Assembly: GCA_037447655.1 (NCBI GenBank)
Contig: JBBHKE010001305.1
Span: forward strand, 1 to 64,000
DNA: 64,000 nt
Origin: Zygnema cylindricum
Lineage: Eukaryota; Streptophyta; Zygnematophyceae; Zygnematales; Zygnemataceae
Direction of reading: 5' to 3'
Part shown: positions 44,901 to 54,790 of the stretch, one piece after another
Numbering within the stretch: position 1 is the first letter of the stretch
Layout: each line of letters opens with the position of its first letter
Program-made: the position numbers and the translations under genes
The notes under the pieces: generated by a model
The model's database searches: none
Told to the model about the DNA's origin: nothing
The model's input: only the letters and a program-made list of their open reading frames with translations

Positions 44901-45756
44901 AATGACAATGTCAACATCATCCCAATCACATGTCAATGTCAATGTTGTACCCGTAATCTCAACATTAATTGATTACTTAAAGTCAATCTCGTTCTTCGTT
45001 TGTTTCTAAAATTTTAGTTGCTTTCTAATCTCAATCTCAATCTTAACTGATTTCGTACTCTCAATCTTAACTTCAATGTCTACATGTTAATATCAACCGT
45101 GATGTCAATGTCGTAGCTTCAACAATCTTTATCGATGTCTTAATGTGAATTTTAGCCCAATCGCAACCTCAACATCAATCTCATGTCAATGTCTTAGTCT
45201 CAATTTCTTAATCGAATTGATGATGTCACTCTCAATCTCAATGTCGATTCTTTTCACTTTTTCTCATTCACATCCTCTCTCCCTCTCCCCTTCTCTCCTT
45301 CTCTCCTCCCTTACCCTTTTCCTCTATCCCTCTCCATATGCCCCTGCCTCTGTTATTGACCCTCTATCTATCTTGAATCTCTTCCTTAACCTCTCTCTCT
45401 CCCTTACCTTTTCCTCATTCCCTCCCTTATTCCTGCATTCTACCTTACTTTCTCCTCTCTCTCTCTCTCTCCCTTATCAGCTTCGCGATCGCCTTGATGG
45501 TTCCGGAACCATCGACGACGAAAACATCGTCGTTCCAAAAATTCTCGGAGCTGAGATGAATACGACAACAAACATTCTCTCTGCCAATCGGGACTCTCTC
45601 TCCTTCGCCCGAAATCCCGCCCAAACTCTCTCCATTGTGTACGGAACTGGAAGTCCCTCAATACCCGGAGGATTTTGGCCCGAAGGGGCTACTGGCAATA
45701 TCGCTAATTACTACCTCACCCACCCCTCTGATGCTATTGGGCAGCCCTTGGAGTGA
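41999..45756 (+). CDS. Desiccation-related protein PCC13-62-like (ferritin-like), five exons
   Basis: Exons: 41999-42133, 42584-42774, 43623-43851, 44250-44381 and 45481-45756 (stop TGA). All four introns are GT-AG, and the phases agree (the Arg109 codon is split across intron 2). The product is 320 residues, close to the 313 of PCC13-62. Residues 1-25 form a hydrophobic signal peptide ending LPSLA, so secretion or wall/apoplast location is likely. The ferritin-like core follows: LNLEYLEAEF (48-57), APNLTGGGPPPIGG (71-84), FQEIGHVR (102-109, with E-x-x-H), FDPYAN (147-152), YVGLTAYVGANPLLQ (165-179), then EGGQDSLLRTTLWW and the C-terminal YGTGSPSIPGGFWPEGATGN. The family is associated with drying tolerance in plants and has bacterial relatives; its biochemical activity is not settled. 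No frame breaks are seen. Exon borders are inferred from family alignment and splice signals, not from RNA. Confidence 0.93.
42134..42583 (+). other. Intron 1 of the PCC13-62-like gene
   Basis: 450 bp, GTAAGATT donor and TTTACCAG acceptor, phase 0. It contains a run of about 20 T at 42416-42435. Confidence 0.8.
42775..43622 (+). other. Intron 2
   Basis: 848 bp, GTAATGCC donor, TTATTTCCAG acceptor, splitting the Arg109 codon after its second base. AT-rich, no insertions recognised. Confidence 0.8.
43852..44249 (+). other. Intron 3 with short degenerate tandem repeats
   Basis: 398 bp, donor GTGACTTC (non-consensus at +3/+4), acceptor GGGAACAG. Near the donor, 43878-43968 repeats a unit around TGGGCAGCCAAA three to four times in diverged form. 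Confidence 0.75.
44382..45480 (+). other. Intron 4: TCAATC hexamer array and long pyrimidine tract
   Basis: 1,099 bp, donor GTAAGTTC, acceptor CCCTTATCAG. From about 44520 to 45250 it consists largely of degenerate hexamers of the TCAATC/TCAACC/TCAATG type. From 45251 to 45480 it is about 230 bp of pyrimidine-rich sequence running up to the acceptor. Frames read across it (44689-45009, start of 45145-45756) are not protein genes. Confidence 0.85.
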
Positions 45757-46440
45757 GAGGGAGGAAATTGGCAGAGGAAGGAGAGAGGGAGGGACCGGGG
45801 CCGAAGCTCTCTGTACCATAATATAACTGAAGAAGCATCTTTTGTAAGACGGAGGACAGAATCGCTTAGTTTTTAAATGAATGTTTTTGGTTCAATTTTG
45901 TACATTTAGATAAGATCTGTATTCTAGTTTTACCCTTGATTCTTTAAGGGCTATATATTTGTTTTGGAGGAATTCTTTTAAAAACTTTAAATCTTCTAAA
46001 AGTCGAAGGAAAGGTGGTTGTCGAAGACTTTTTTAGGAATTTTTACTGTGTATTTTGGAAGATTTAGGGTTTTAGTACAGTTTTTTAATATAGTAAGATC
46101 AAAATATTCTATTCGTACTTTTACTCTGGTTTTAGCTTCTTTAGAGTGTGTTTTTCTCCGTAACCCTTTCGCACTGTGGAATTTTGGGTTTGGTTTTGCG
46201 ACATTTTAAATTTTCTTTGAAGGAATGTGTACCTATAAGCTGCCTCTTTGTATGTAAATTTCGTGTTTTCTTACCTTTTTGGTCTATTACCTTTGGTAAC
46301 TGAAGACTATGTAAAAAACTATAAGAAATAAAAGAAAGGAACTTCCCCTCCTTTCCGAGATTCCTCTCCTTTCTCTCTAATTTTGTCTTGTCCTCTCATT
46401 TTCCTGTTCATCTTTATGCTCTTTCTTTTGTCTTTTTTCC
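45757..46440 (+). other. 3' flank of the PCC13-62-like gene
   Basis: T-rich flank expected to contain the 3' UTR. AATAAAAGAAAGG at about 46326 is a possible poly(A) signal, but nearer, less canonical signals cannot be excluded. No further coding sequence. Confidence 0.4.
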
Positions 46441-46444
46441 TTCA

Positions 46445-47110
46445 AATTTGCTTGACATTGATAGCATTGATAGATGCTTATGGTCACATCTCCCAATATT
46501 GATGGATATTGCTCAACATTTTCTTGATATTGATGGACATTGATTGAAATTGCGTTTTTTAAGCCATTGATGCACATGCTCGACATTGCTTGATAGTGCT
46601 GGACATTCTAGACATTTATGGACAGTGATGGACATTTCCTTTCCATTTTTCAAACATTTCTGGGAATTTCTGGAAATCGATGCACATCGGTAAACACTGC
46701 TGGACATTTCTAGACCAAACATTGATGGATATTAGTTCACATTTCCGGACACATTGATGCACATTTATGAACATTGTTTGGCATTGTTTGACATGGTGGA
46801 CATTTCTAGAGATTCATCGAGATACATTGCCGTAACATTCACACATGGACATTACTTCACATTTTGTGGACATTGTTGGACATTTCAAGACATCGCTGCA
46901 TATTGAATTATTGATGCATATTGCTTGCCATTACTTGACATTGCCTAAATTAAAGGATATTTATAGACACTTATGGCCATTTTTTTACATTTATGGACAT
47001 GTTTTGACATTTCTAAACATAATTTAACATTTTCTTGACATTTTCATGGCAGTGGTGGATATTGCTTCACATTAGGCATTCTTCTAAATGATTCTGAACG
47101 ATGAGGGACA
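46445..47110. repeat. Decayed GGACATT minisatellite
   Basis: Over about 660 bp the words GGACATT, GACATTG, GGACATTTCT and GATGCACAT recur every 10-25 bases with no fixed period. This is typical of an old tandem array of a ~12-bp unit like GATGGACATTGC. It stops shortly before the assembly gap, so the true array may extend into it. Confidence 0.75.
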
Positions 47111-47165
47111 TCTCTGGCCATATATCTTTAATTTTTCGGTATTGGTGTACAATTTTTGAGCTTAC

Positions 47166-47175
47166 NNNNNNNNNN
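47166..47175. other. Assembly gap (10 N)
   Basis: Ten Ns. The length may be nominal. Repeats on both sides suggest the assembly failed in low-complexity sequence. Confidence 0.99.
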
Positions 47176-48074
47176 TCTGAATTTGAAAGGTTTTACTTTT
47201 CAGGGGATTTCGTAATTTGAGTCACAAAGTCGCGAAAACGCTATAGTCTCGGCGCGTCGACGCTACAGTGTGATCGCGTTGTACCGTCGTATCGTCGCGT
47301 CGTACCGTCGTATCATCACGTCGTTTAGTAACAGCTCACACGGACTCATTGCATTCACTTAGATCTTTTCACCTTCCCATGCAATCATTCTTACTCCTGG
47401 TCCGTGAGTCTCTCCTATCTTTGCATGCATGTCTATAAGTGGGATGTGGTTCATTAGTGGGCATGATCATTATTCTGGGAAACATTCGCATTTGGGGGTT
47501 AGTTGCAGGACTCTGATGCCAACGGCTCTGGGTTTTGGGCCCTTCACTTACGTTACTCAGGCACACTCGACAATGATTTGCTGCACTACTATGCTGCCAT
47601 GCTGCGCTGCTATGCTGCCATGTTGCGCTAGTGTGACATCGCAGCTGCGCGGCTCTGATATCGCAAAAGCGCTGAAACACTGAGTTTAATGCTTTAGGGG
47701 ACTTTTCATTTTGGAAAGTTTAAGTCTCAGTAAATTAAGTGTGACAACCAAAAGATAAATCTACTAGGACACGAGTCGTCACTTAAAGCACATCACAAGT
47801 ATTTTGGATTGGCACTTACATCCACATACACATATCACACATCGCGTGGGACAACGCGGCTGCGATGTAGCAACGCGGCTGTTATGCAGATAAGCAGCCG
47901 CGACGCAGTCACAATAACGCAGTTGTGACTAAGTTAAGACAACGCAACTGCGATTACATTTGATATGGTCCGTATAGACAACGCAACTATAGATATACTA
48001 ATGTGATTTAGTACAATACAAAGCAACAACGATAGATACGAATATAGATAACTTAGTGTGAAGCTCAATGGTAG
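47176..48074. repeat. Short tandem repeats (CGTCGTACCGTCGTAT; GCTATGCTGCCAT; CAACGCGGCTG)
   Basis: At 47252-47325, CGTCGTACCGTCGTATCGTCG-like units repeat. At 47577-47632, CTGCTATGCTGCCATG repeats. At 47850-47970, CAACGC(A/G)(G/A)CTGCGA-type words repeat. Between them is unremarkable DNA. The frames at 47369-47680 and 47429-47683 overlap on opposite strands and are repeat-driven. Confidence 0.6.
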
Positions 48075-48079
48075 CTTAA

Positions 48080-49390
48080 TGTTGATGTTTATGTACTTTC
48101 TAGGTCTGTTTTAAGATAGAAAAAATAGTAGAGGCAGTCTGCCTCTAACCTCCTTCTCTAAGCCCCCACACTTGTTGTAGTCACTAAAGGTTGGAGAGGG
48201 AGCCAGAGCCATGGCAGCCTAAGCTCTTCAGAGAGACAAGATTAGAAAATGGGTATGTTTACTAAAAAGGTATTTGACGGACCCAGGAATTGATCCTGGT
48301 ACCTATCGTTCGTCATACTTCCCGTAGCCGTTTGCTTTGTCCATTAAGTCTAAGACTAGTTCTAAGACATAAAGGGTTTGATAGATATTTAGATAGTTAC
48401 AAGCAAGGTTTTCCACTTAACTATATTACGCTGTATAGGGCATAAAAACAATTGTACTTTTAGTACTGGACGAAATAAATTGTACGGAAATTTATTTCGA
48501 CGGTCTGTTTTAAATGACGATGTAAATCGGACGACCGAGGTTAGCGCCGACATCGCGTAAAGGAAAATTTGGCAGTTTGCAGACGGCGCCACTCCGGATG
48601 ACACGAGGCAACATCATACGGGCTTACGGAATTTTCGAAACGGAAAAAAACAAATCCGGAAGTGACAAATGTCGCACTATGGCGACTTCGTACAATGTAC
48701 GTACAGAAAGTATTTCGACACTTGTACTTTCTGTACGGTACCGTTTTTCAAACGTGGCATGACCTGGAGCCACGTGGAGAGATAATATTTGGCAGCACAA
48801 ATTCCGGGAATTAAAAGAACGTGTCCGGATAAGACACGTGTTGTTTTTTGGCCATGTCGTACGATGGCCGTACAAAAGGTACATCGACACTTGTACCTTT
48901 ATGTACTTTACAGTCTTGTCATTAGTTTGTACTTTAGTACTAGGGGACTTAGAGAGGGGTTTTAGGACATAGAATTTTTTCTGGTAGGTAGATGCCTCTC
49001 CCAAAGAGCACCTTGTATAAATGGTAAATTTTGGCCAGCCATAACAATAAAATCAGTTGACCAAATTCAGTGATTCTTTTTGCTGCGGACTCAAGGGATT
49101 TTAGGCTACACAAGGTTATAGTCGGTCAAAGATATATCCTGCCTGGGTGGCTGCATTTCTAAGGGAAAGTCAAAGTTAATGAATGTGTCCAAATCTCATA
49201 TTCTAACTTTGCATTCTGTGGTGGAACTGAGCACATATAAAGTCTCATTTCACAGGTGTGAAGCTGTTATAGGGTTGTGATTGTCAAGGGGTCAATCATT
49301 TGGGTTTATATAAACTTGGAGTCGGCACTATCTAGATTAGCTTCTTTTGATCTGTGTATTCTGTGCGGCAATGGAGCCCATAGTATTTCA
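48080..49390 (+). repeat. Solo LTR, group L4, copy 1
   Basis: TGTTGATGTTTATG to CATAGTATTTCA, flanked by CTTAA at 48075-48079 and 49391-49395, a perfect 5-bp target duplication. No internal region is attached, so it is a solo LTR left by recombination between LTRs. It is the reverse complement of the group at 61079-62632 (for example AATGGAGCCCATAGTATTTCA against TGAAATTCTATGGGCTCCATT). It has the conserved hairpin at 48143-48209 and a B-box-like GGATCAATTCC (complement) at about 48286. Confidence 0.88.
48143..48209 (+). other. Conserved LTR hairpin, solo LTR L4 copy 1
   Basis: CCTCTAACCTCCTTCTCTAA pairs with TTGGAGAGGGAGCCAGAG around a loop containing CTTGTTGTAGTCACTAAAGG, the complement of the loop in copia-1 and copia-3. 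Outer flanks GAGGCAGTCTGCCTC and CCATGGCAGCC. The arm sequence differs from copia-1, but pairing is kept. Confidence 0.72.
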
Positions 49391-49395
49391 CTTAA

Positions 49396-50400
49396 TTGTA
49401 GCTCACTGGTAGCTTGACAGATAATTGTTAGCTTGGTGGTTTGACGTACCTCTCAGGTACAGTGGTATCGTTGGTACAACACAAGTATAATACTTAGGAA
49501 GAGAAAATGGATCCAGACTTCGAAGGAGTAAAACTGTAGACAGTTTTTGGGAAACTTTTGAGTATTATATCTTGAGTTTTGTTGGGTCAATTGTGCTGAA
49601 AGTTTGAGAATGTCAACGTTTATACTACTCTATATTCTAAGAGAGTTTTGTGAAGTTTGGATTCTTGTATAAGATTTGGTGAGCACTTGAAAACAACTGT
49701 TGAGTAGGATTCTTCATAACTTCTTAGAGTGTTAATCGGTTTCTTAATATCAATCTCAATCTCAACCTCAACCTCAACAGTTAAGATAATGACAATGTTG
49801 TTGTCCATAGCCATTTTCAGCCATGGATTTACCCTCGGAAGCACCACAGGCTACCCCAAAACAACCTATTTTGATTCCACTCAGAATTCTACAGAATTAC
49901 CAAACCAGGCTGAAACTACACAAGAATATAGTTTTTAGGCCACTAAGTATTCCCACAAATTCTCATATAAATATACCAGCCAGAATACCCACATCACCCA
50001 GTCAAAGTTGCAGAAAAACAGCCTGCCAGAACTTTGATAAATCTGACCAACTTCACAATGAATCCCCAAGCAAACCAGACACACAATAGGTCTGCAAATT
50101 TGCCACAATCTTTCTAATACAAGGAGGAACACTCATGCAAAATATCAGATAATTCTGCCAATTTAACTGAGAGCAATTCTCAGATGAAATTCCCAAAACG
50201 GAGCAGAAAACAGTTTCTGTCCAAAAAGTTCCTTAAATATAAAAAATGACTAAGTCCTACAAATATAAACTACAGCTTACTACTAACTGTACGGAGGCAT
50301 ACCAGCCGTACGTAATCAATCAACTACCTCAATTAATGTGAGTGTACCTAAGATCTACACTAATAATTAATAAAAAGAACAAACATTGTTAAAAATTTAC
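49396..50400. repeat. LTR-like scraps and a copy of the intron-4 hexamer block
   Basis: 49550-49730 resembles 53060-53250 (TTTTTGGGAAACTT, GGGTCAATT). 49731-49798 closely matches 44853-44915 in intron 4 of the PCC13-62-like gene (TCGGTTTCTTAATATCAATC and GTTAAGATAATGACAATG). From about 49830, CCCTCGGAAGCACCAC...TTTCTAATA matches 53968-54215. These look like broken LTRs of one unplaced family. No gene. Confidence 0.5.
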
Positions 50401-51339
50401 AAGTCTTTACATATATTTACAAATTCTGTCAAACAAATTGGGACCGTCCAAAAGAAATATCATGTGATGGACGCGATTTCGCGTCCCTCACCAAACTGGC
50501 ACCGTACAGTCAATATTTATTTTGCAAAAATGACGGCGGACTCCTTACGCCTTCCACGTATTCTTTCATCACCGAAGACGAACCTCCACGTGTAAATCCG
50601 GTCCCCAAATGACACTGTAATTTTCCGTCCGGAACAACCAATCTTGACTTCCTCACGGACTGACACGTGTGCCTGAAATGTATCGCCGTCCATTTCCCTT
50701 TACACAAACCGTAATTTTGTCTATGTTTCTTCGCATCACTTAAAGTCCAATTTCATACATTCCAATTCACTTAGTTCGTATTACACAAGCTCCTATGACT
50801 GCGAAATGATTAGCGCAGCATGGCAGCAGAATAACTTTTCCATACACGTTGCTATGGCTGCCATGTGACCAACACACCATGGGAGCATATCAACGTGATA
50901 ATGAGATGACTAAAGGTTTCCAAAAACCAACCCAAACCTTTAGACTCTCTCAGCCACTACTTTCACATTCTTTCTTTCTTCCCTTTCGTTTAACCGTCAC
51001 CGCCGCTTCCAATAATTCCGTACATCCTAAGCAATTAGCACCATTACTCCCCCAAATCGCAGATCCATTCGAACATCCGCAGTAAATCAAGATAACATTA
51101 GAATCTCGTACTGTACCCACGAAGCATTGTGTACGCACTAAACGACACGCACTTACAAAACTGACTTTTCGAAATAACACTCCCCCGAAAAATTGGTTTC
51201 CTACATTCGGAATAAAATAAGAGCAGAGTAGCTGCTATGATAGCAGGGTCAAAGCTGTGCAACTGCAAAACTAACTTTTCAAATATAATACTTCCACTGA
51301 AAGTTTTATTTCGTGCATCCAGAGTAAATTAAATGCATG
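50401..51339. other. Intergenic, nothing recognised
   Basis: Short frames only. A short repeated phrase, AAACTGACTTTTCGAAATAA near 51160 and AAACTAACTTTTCAAATATAA near 51268, suggests a small local duplication of about 110 bp. Confidence 0.45.
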
Positions 51340-51485
51340 GTAGCTGTTATGATTACGATGTCAAATAAAGGCATCATAGCAGCAGCATTACAGCATAGCA
51401 GCAGCATTACAGCATAGCAGCATAGCAACGCCTCATAGCAGCATAGCGACGTCACATAGCAACATAGCAGCGTAGCAAATGTATT
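51340..51485. repeat. CATAGCAGCAGCATTACAG tandem repeat
   Basis: CATAGCAGCAGCATTACAG occurs twice in tandem and decays into CATAGCAGCATAGCGACG-type words. It is the complementary strand of the GCTATGCTGCCATG repeat at 47577-47632. Confidence 0.75.
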
Positions 51486-51650
51486 CAACGTCTCCATTGC
51501 TCCAGCTCCCTACGACCATCTCTTCCAAAATTCGTCCTTCCTAGACACACGATTGCTTTCGCTGCCTCTTTCTAGGTCTTCAAAATAAATACTGTATTTT
51601 TCAATCAATTTTAGAACGATCTTAAACCAAAATTCAAAATTCCACGAATG

Positions 51651-52076
51651 CTACCTAATGTTAATGATAGTCACTTCCGTAAAGTAATTTTTCACGCCTT
51701 CTTCTTTTGACCACTTTTGGAATCCCTTTTTTCTACGATTCATCCGTTGAATTCTACTTCCTTTCTTTTTTTTCTTACTGAATTTTGATGTTTTTCCCAT
51801 TTTGGCATTTTTTTTTTCTTCTTCCGCATTAAAAATTACTTCACGTACACCAATTTTCTGAACACTTTTCCTCTCTCCTTCTCTAAGGGTATTAATCTCC
51901 TCCTGCAAATTATTTTCAGTTTCAATTTCCAAATCCTTTTCACTTCCTCCAATCATTCTTACTTCAATAACCTCTTCATCTTGCACATCTTCATCACTCA
52001 CCAATCTGTCGTTTGTAAAAGTGACAAAAATTGACTCTTTTTCTGTCACCTCTTTCTCCACTCCATTTCCGGTCAA
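51651..52076 (-). CDS. Hypothetical Lys/Glu-rich protein, unplaced
   Basis: This 141-codon minus-strand frame opens MTGNGVEKEVTEKESIFVTF, has an acidic first half and a strongly basic second half (KTSKFSKKKKKGSRIQRMNR). There is no recognised domain, no introns detected and no close neighbours. It may be the middle of a retroelement ORF or a chance frame in AG-rich DNA. Confidence 0.25.
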   Translation of the reverse strand: MTGNGVEKEVTEKESIFVTFTNDRLVSDEDVQDEEVIEVRMIGGSEKDLEIETENNLQEEINTLREGERKSVQKIGVREVIFNAEEEKKNAKMGKTSKFSKKKKKGSRIQRMNRRKKGFQKWSKEEGVKNYFTEVTIINIR

Positions 52077-53280
52077 AACAATTTCTCATTTTCTTTTCTC
52101 ATGTTCCATATCTCGAGAGCAATAAACGGTATGTATACAAATTCTTCTACGGGAAGTGTAACCCTTTGTTTAGGGGGTCGAACTCGATTGTCATCCCATC
52201 CATTCTTGAAAGTTCTTATAGCACATGCACTTATATATAGCGGACATACCCTGAAAGTACGCCCTATATCATTACAGTTAAAAAAGTTTTCTCCCTTACA
52301 ACTTTTTATTTCTTTGATTGTGAACTAATATTTTGAAAGTCATCTATTCTTGTTGTTTTTGAAAGCTTTGACTTCAGTATATAGAGCTTTGAGGGAAGCC
52401 TAAGTACTTAGAATATTTTGGTGAATATTTTGGTGTAGTTTGAAGTGTAATACTTCCCTTGAAATATGTGACAATATAATGTTTTCTCATGAGTATCAGT
52501 ACGGTCACATATACACGCGTCAACTTTTTAGACATTGCAGGGAATACGGAATGGTCATGGCCACATGTCATCTATCGGACGACTGAATTCGTCAGATCGG
52601 GCGAACGAAAATTAAATTGGACATCTAGGAACACAAGTGGAAATAATAAATACCAGACGTTGATTCGTATCAGATTAACGGCTGGAATTTTGAGGGGGAC
52701 TATAGATGACGAGGAGCTTCGTAAGCATCCCAGATAGTCGTACATGTTTACCACAACAGGTTAGAAGTATTTGAGGTTGCTGACTAAGCAAACAACATTA
52801 TGTGTACGACATCAGATTGTAAATACCTGAAGAGATAGTTTTTGTAGCGTAGAGCTTTAGGAAATAGTGTTTCACTATTCACTTTTAGGCTAGTTGGAAT
52901 TTGGTTTTTGGAAATACACTAGTGTACCTTGTCGTACTAAAGTACAATACTACTATTCAGGGTACTGACATCTAATTAACTAATAGGCAGTAGATGCTCT
53001 CTCAAACTATAAATATTAGGACTTAGAAATATTCTTCTATCCAGTTTTAGGATAAGGGAAACCTAAAGGCAATTTTTGGGAAACTTGCAGGTCCTGTATC
53101 TTATGGTCTACTGGGTCAATTTCGCTATAACTTTGGGAATTAACAGTGTGTATCATGAGGTTTTTATGTATTGAGATTTGTGTTAATTAGATCTATGAGT
53201 TAGGATCTATAGTGTGGTAAAGTTCAGTAAACTATGAGGTATTAGAGAGGTTAAATAAAGTGTTTTGTGGGGAATTCTTG
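52077..53280. other. Intergenic with LTR-like scraps
   Basis: 53030-53280 is similar to 49550-49730 and ends next to the gag fragment, so it is probably part of a broken LTR or leader. No gene recognised. Confidence 0.4.
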
Positions 53281-53292
53281 AAAAGCTTCTGC

Positions 53293-53910
53293 TTAAGCTA
53301 TGTCTACTTCTACTACTACTGCTACAGCTCTACCGTCACCAGTGGTCATAGAACAACAATTCTTTAGAGCCTCGGTATTAGCCTCTTCCTCTAAGACACA
53401 CCTGATTGTTAAAGGTAAGTTCCAATCCCGTTTATCAACTTGTCTTAACCTATCTAAAGCACACCTATATTCCTTCAGTAATCCTTTCATTAACAGGAAT
53501 GCTTTTGGAGTATTTGTGAAGATTCCTGCTGCAATATCATTTTCTACAAACAGTATTTGTAACACAATACAGTAATTCACCATACTACCTCGATCATACT
53601 TATACTCAACTATTTTCGTGACATTTCTCATCCAGTGATAAACATAAGTCTTTTGATATACACGTTCTTATCTCTTGCATAATTCAGCTGCACTTTCTAG
53701 ACCAAGGTAAGTCATTACAAGTTCCTCGTTCAAGGATAGCTTTATGATCAGCAAATACTCAACGTTCTTCTCCTCCCATCCAACAAATGATTCACCACAT
53801 GTCCCATCCACCACATCCATTAACTTCCTCGACTTGAAGTAACCCTCCATAATACTCTTCAAATAGTAATAATTAAATCCACCAAATATAGGTAAGATTG
53901 ATTCATCCAA
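53293..53910 (-). pseudogene. Copia-type gag fragment
   Basis: 53668-53910 reads LPIFGGFNYYYLKSIMEGYF, KSRKLMDVVDGTC and LVMTYLGLESAAELC. After a stop it continues into 53293-53631 with ALDRLRQVDKRDWNLPLTIR. The W/Y-x-x-L/M-R-M-type start and the VxDG phrase are typical of copia gag N-termini. No protease or pol follows on this strand, so the element is truncated. Confidence 0.55.
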
Positions 53911-54265
53911 TATGGGAAGCTATGTGTGTACCATAACTGTTATTGGCGCCGATTTGGCCGATGAATGTACCCCTCGGAAGCACCACATCACCCCAAACAA
54001 CATTCTTTGATTCCCAGAAATCACTAACAAACCAAGCCAAAACAACTCACCCATATAGTTTCTAGGCCACTATGTTCCCAATTTTCATATAAAATACCAA
54101 ATAACAATCACAAATCACAGTTGTTATTCAAGAACTTAAAAATATATTAACTTCAAATGAAAGCTCCGTCGTACAAAAAAGTTTACAAATTTGCTACAAT
54201 ATTTCTAATATAAGGAAATCATGCCTCTATACTCACAGTAAGAACAATTCTTGGTATCAAAGCTT
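53911..54265. repeat. LTR-like fragment matching 49830-50110
   Basis: CCTCGGAAGCACCACATCACC and TTTCTAGGCCACTATGTTCCC have counterparts near 49838 and 49937. It ends with TTGGTATCAAAGC at about 54251, which resembles a tRNA-Met primer site, followed at once by copia-4 coding sequence. Confidence 0.45.
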
Positions 54266-54790
54266 TATTTTGGTAGTAAATCTTTATCTTGGATACGTCA
54301 AATGATAGATGGAAAATGGAACCGAAAGGATTACCGGGTATTTTGTTAAGATATGATGATCACTCCAAAGGTTATAGCGTCTTTGTGTTTGAGAAGCAAA
54401 AAAAAGTTATAGCAAGGAACATCATTGACAAAGATGAACTAGACTCGATAGATCTATTTGAAATGACAAAGCGACAAAATGAACAGGAGCATGTCAATTT
54501 AGATAACATGGAAAAAATTGTCCCGCAGATGCGAAATTCTTTGGTGGTGGCTCAGGAATCTGAAATTCTTCAAGTTCCTCAACAGGTTCAGTTCCAACCG
54601 GACCAACAAAGGTCAATGCCCACAGAACGCAATCAGCGCAATCATCGCAATCAGTACAATGTGAGACATTCGATGATCTGTGCCTCAAAATTTCCAAGGG
54701 GAAGAAGATCCAGGAGCCGCCTGCATGCAAGCTCTCACTTTGCCTACTCGAAGCCTCAAGGGAGCCTTTGACCATCCGAGTGGCCATCTG
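54266..54790 (+). pseudogene. Copia-4 part 1: integrase C-terminus and linker
   Basis: It starts TTTTGGTAGTAAATC and reads LDTSNDRWKMEPKGLPGILL, YDDHSKGYSVFVFEKQKK, then a Gln-rich linker to ASSHFAYSKPQGSL. This is the same stretch as copia-5 at 18050-17360. At about 54785, inside the RT entry, it is cut by copia-3 and resumes at 62666. Confidence 0.82.

Noticed and set aside
44689-45300. Ser/Ile/Asn-rich frames on the plus strand
   Set aside because: They come from the TCAATC hexamer array and pyrimidine tract within intron 4. Only the part from 45481 on is coding.
47369-47683. Frames of 84 and 103 codons on opposite strands
   Set aside because: Both are driven by the GCTGCCATGCT repeat and overlap each other.
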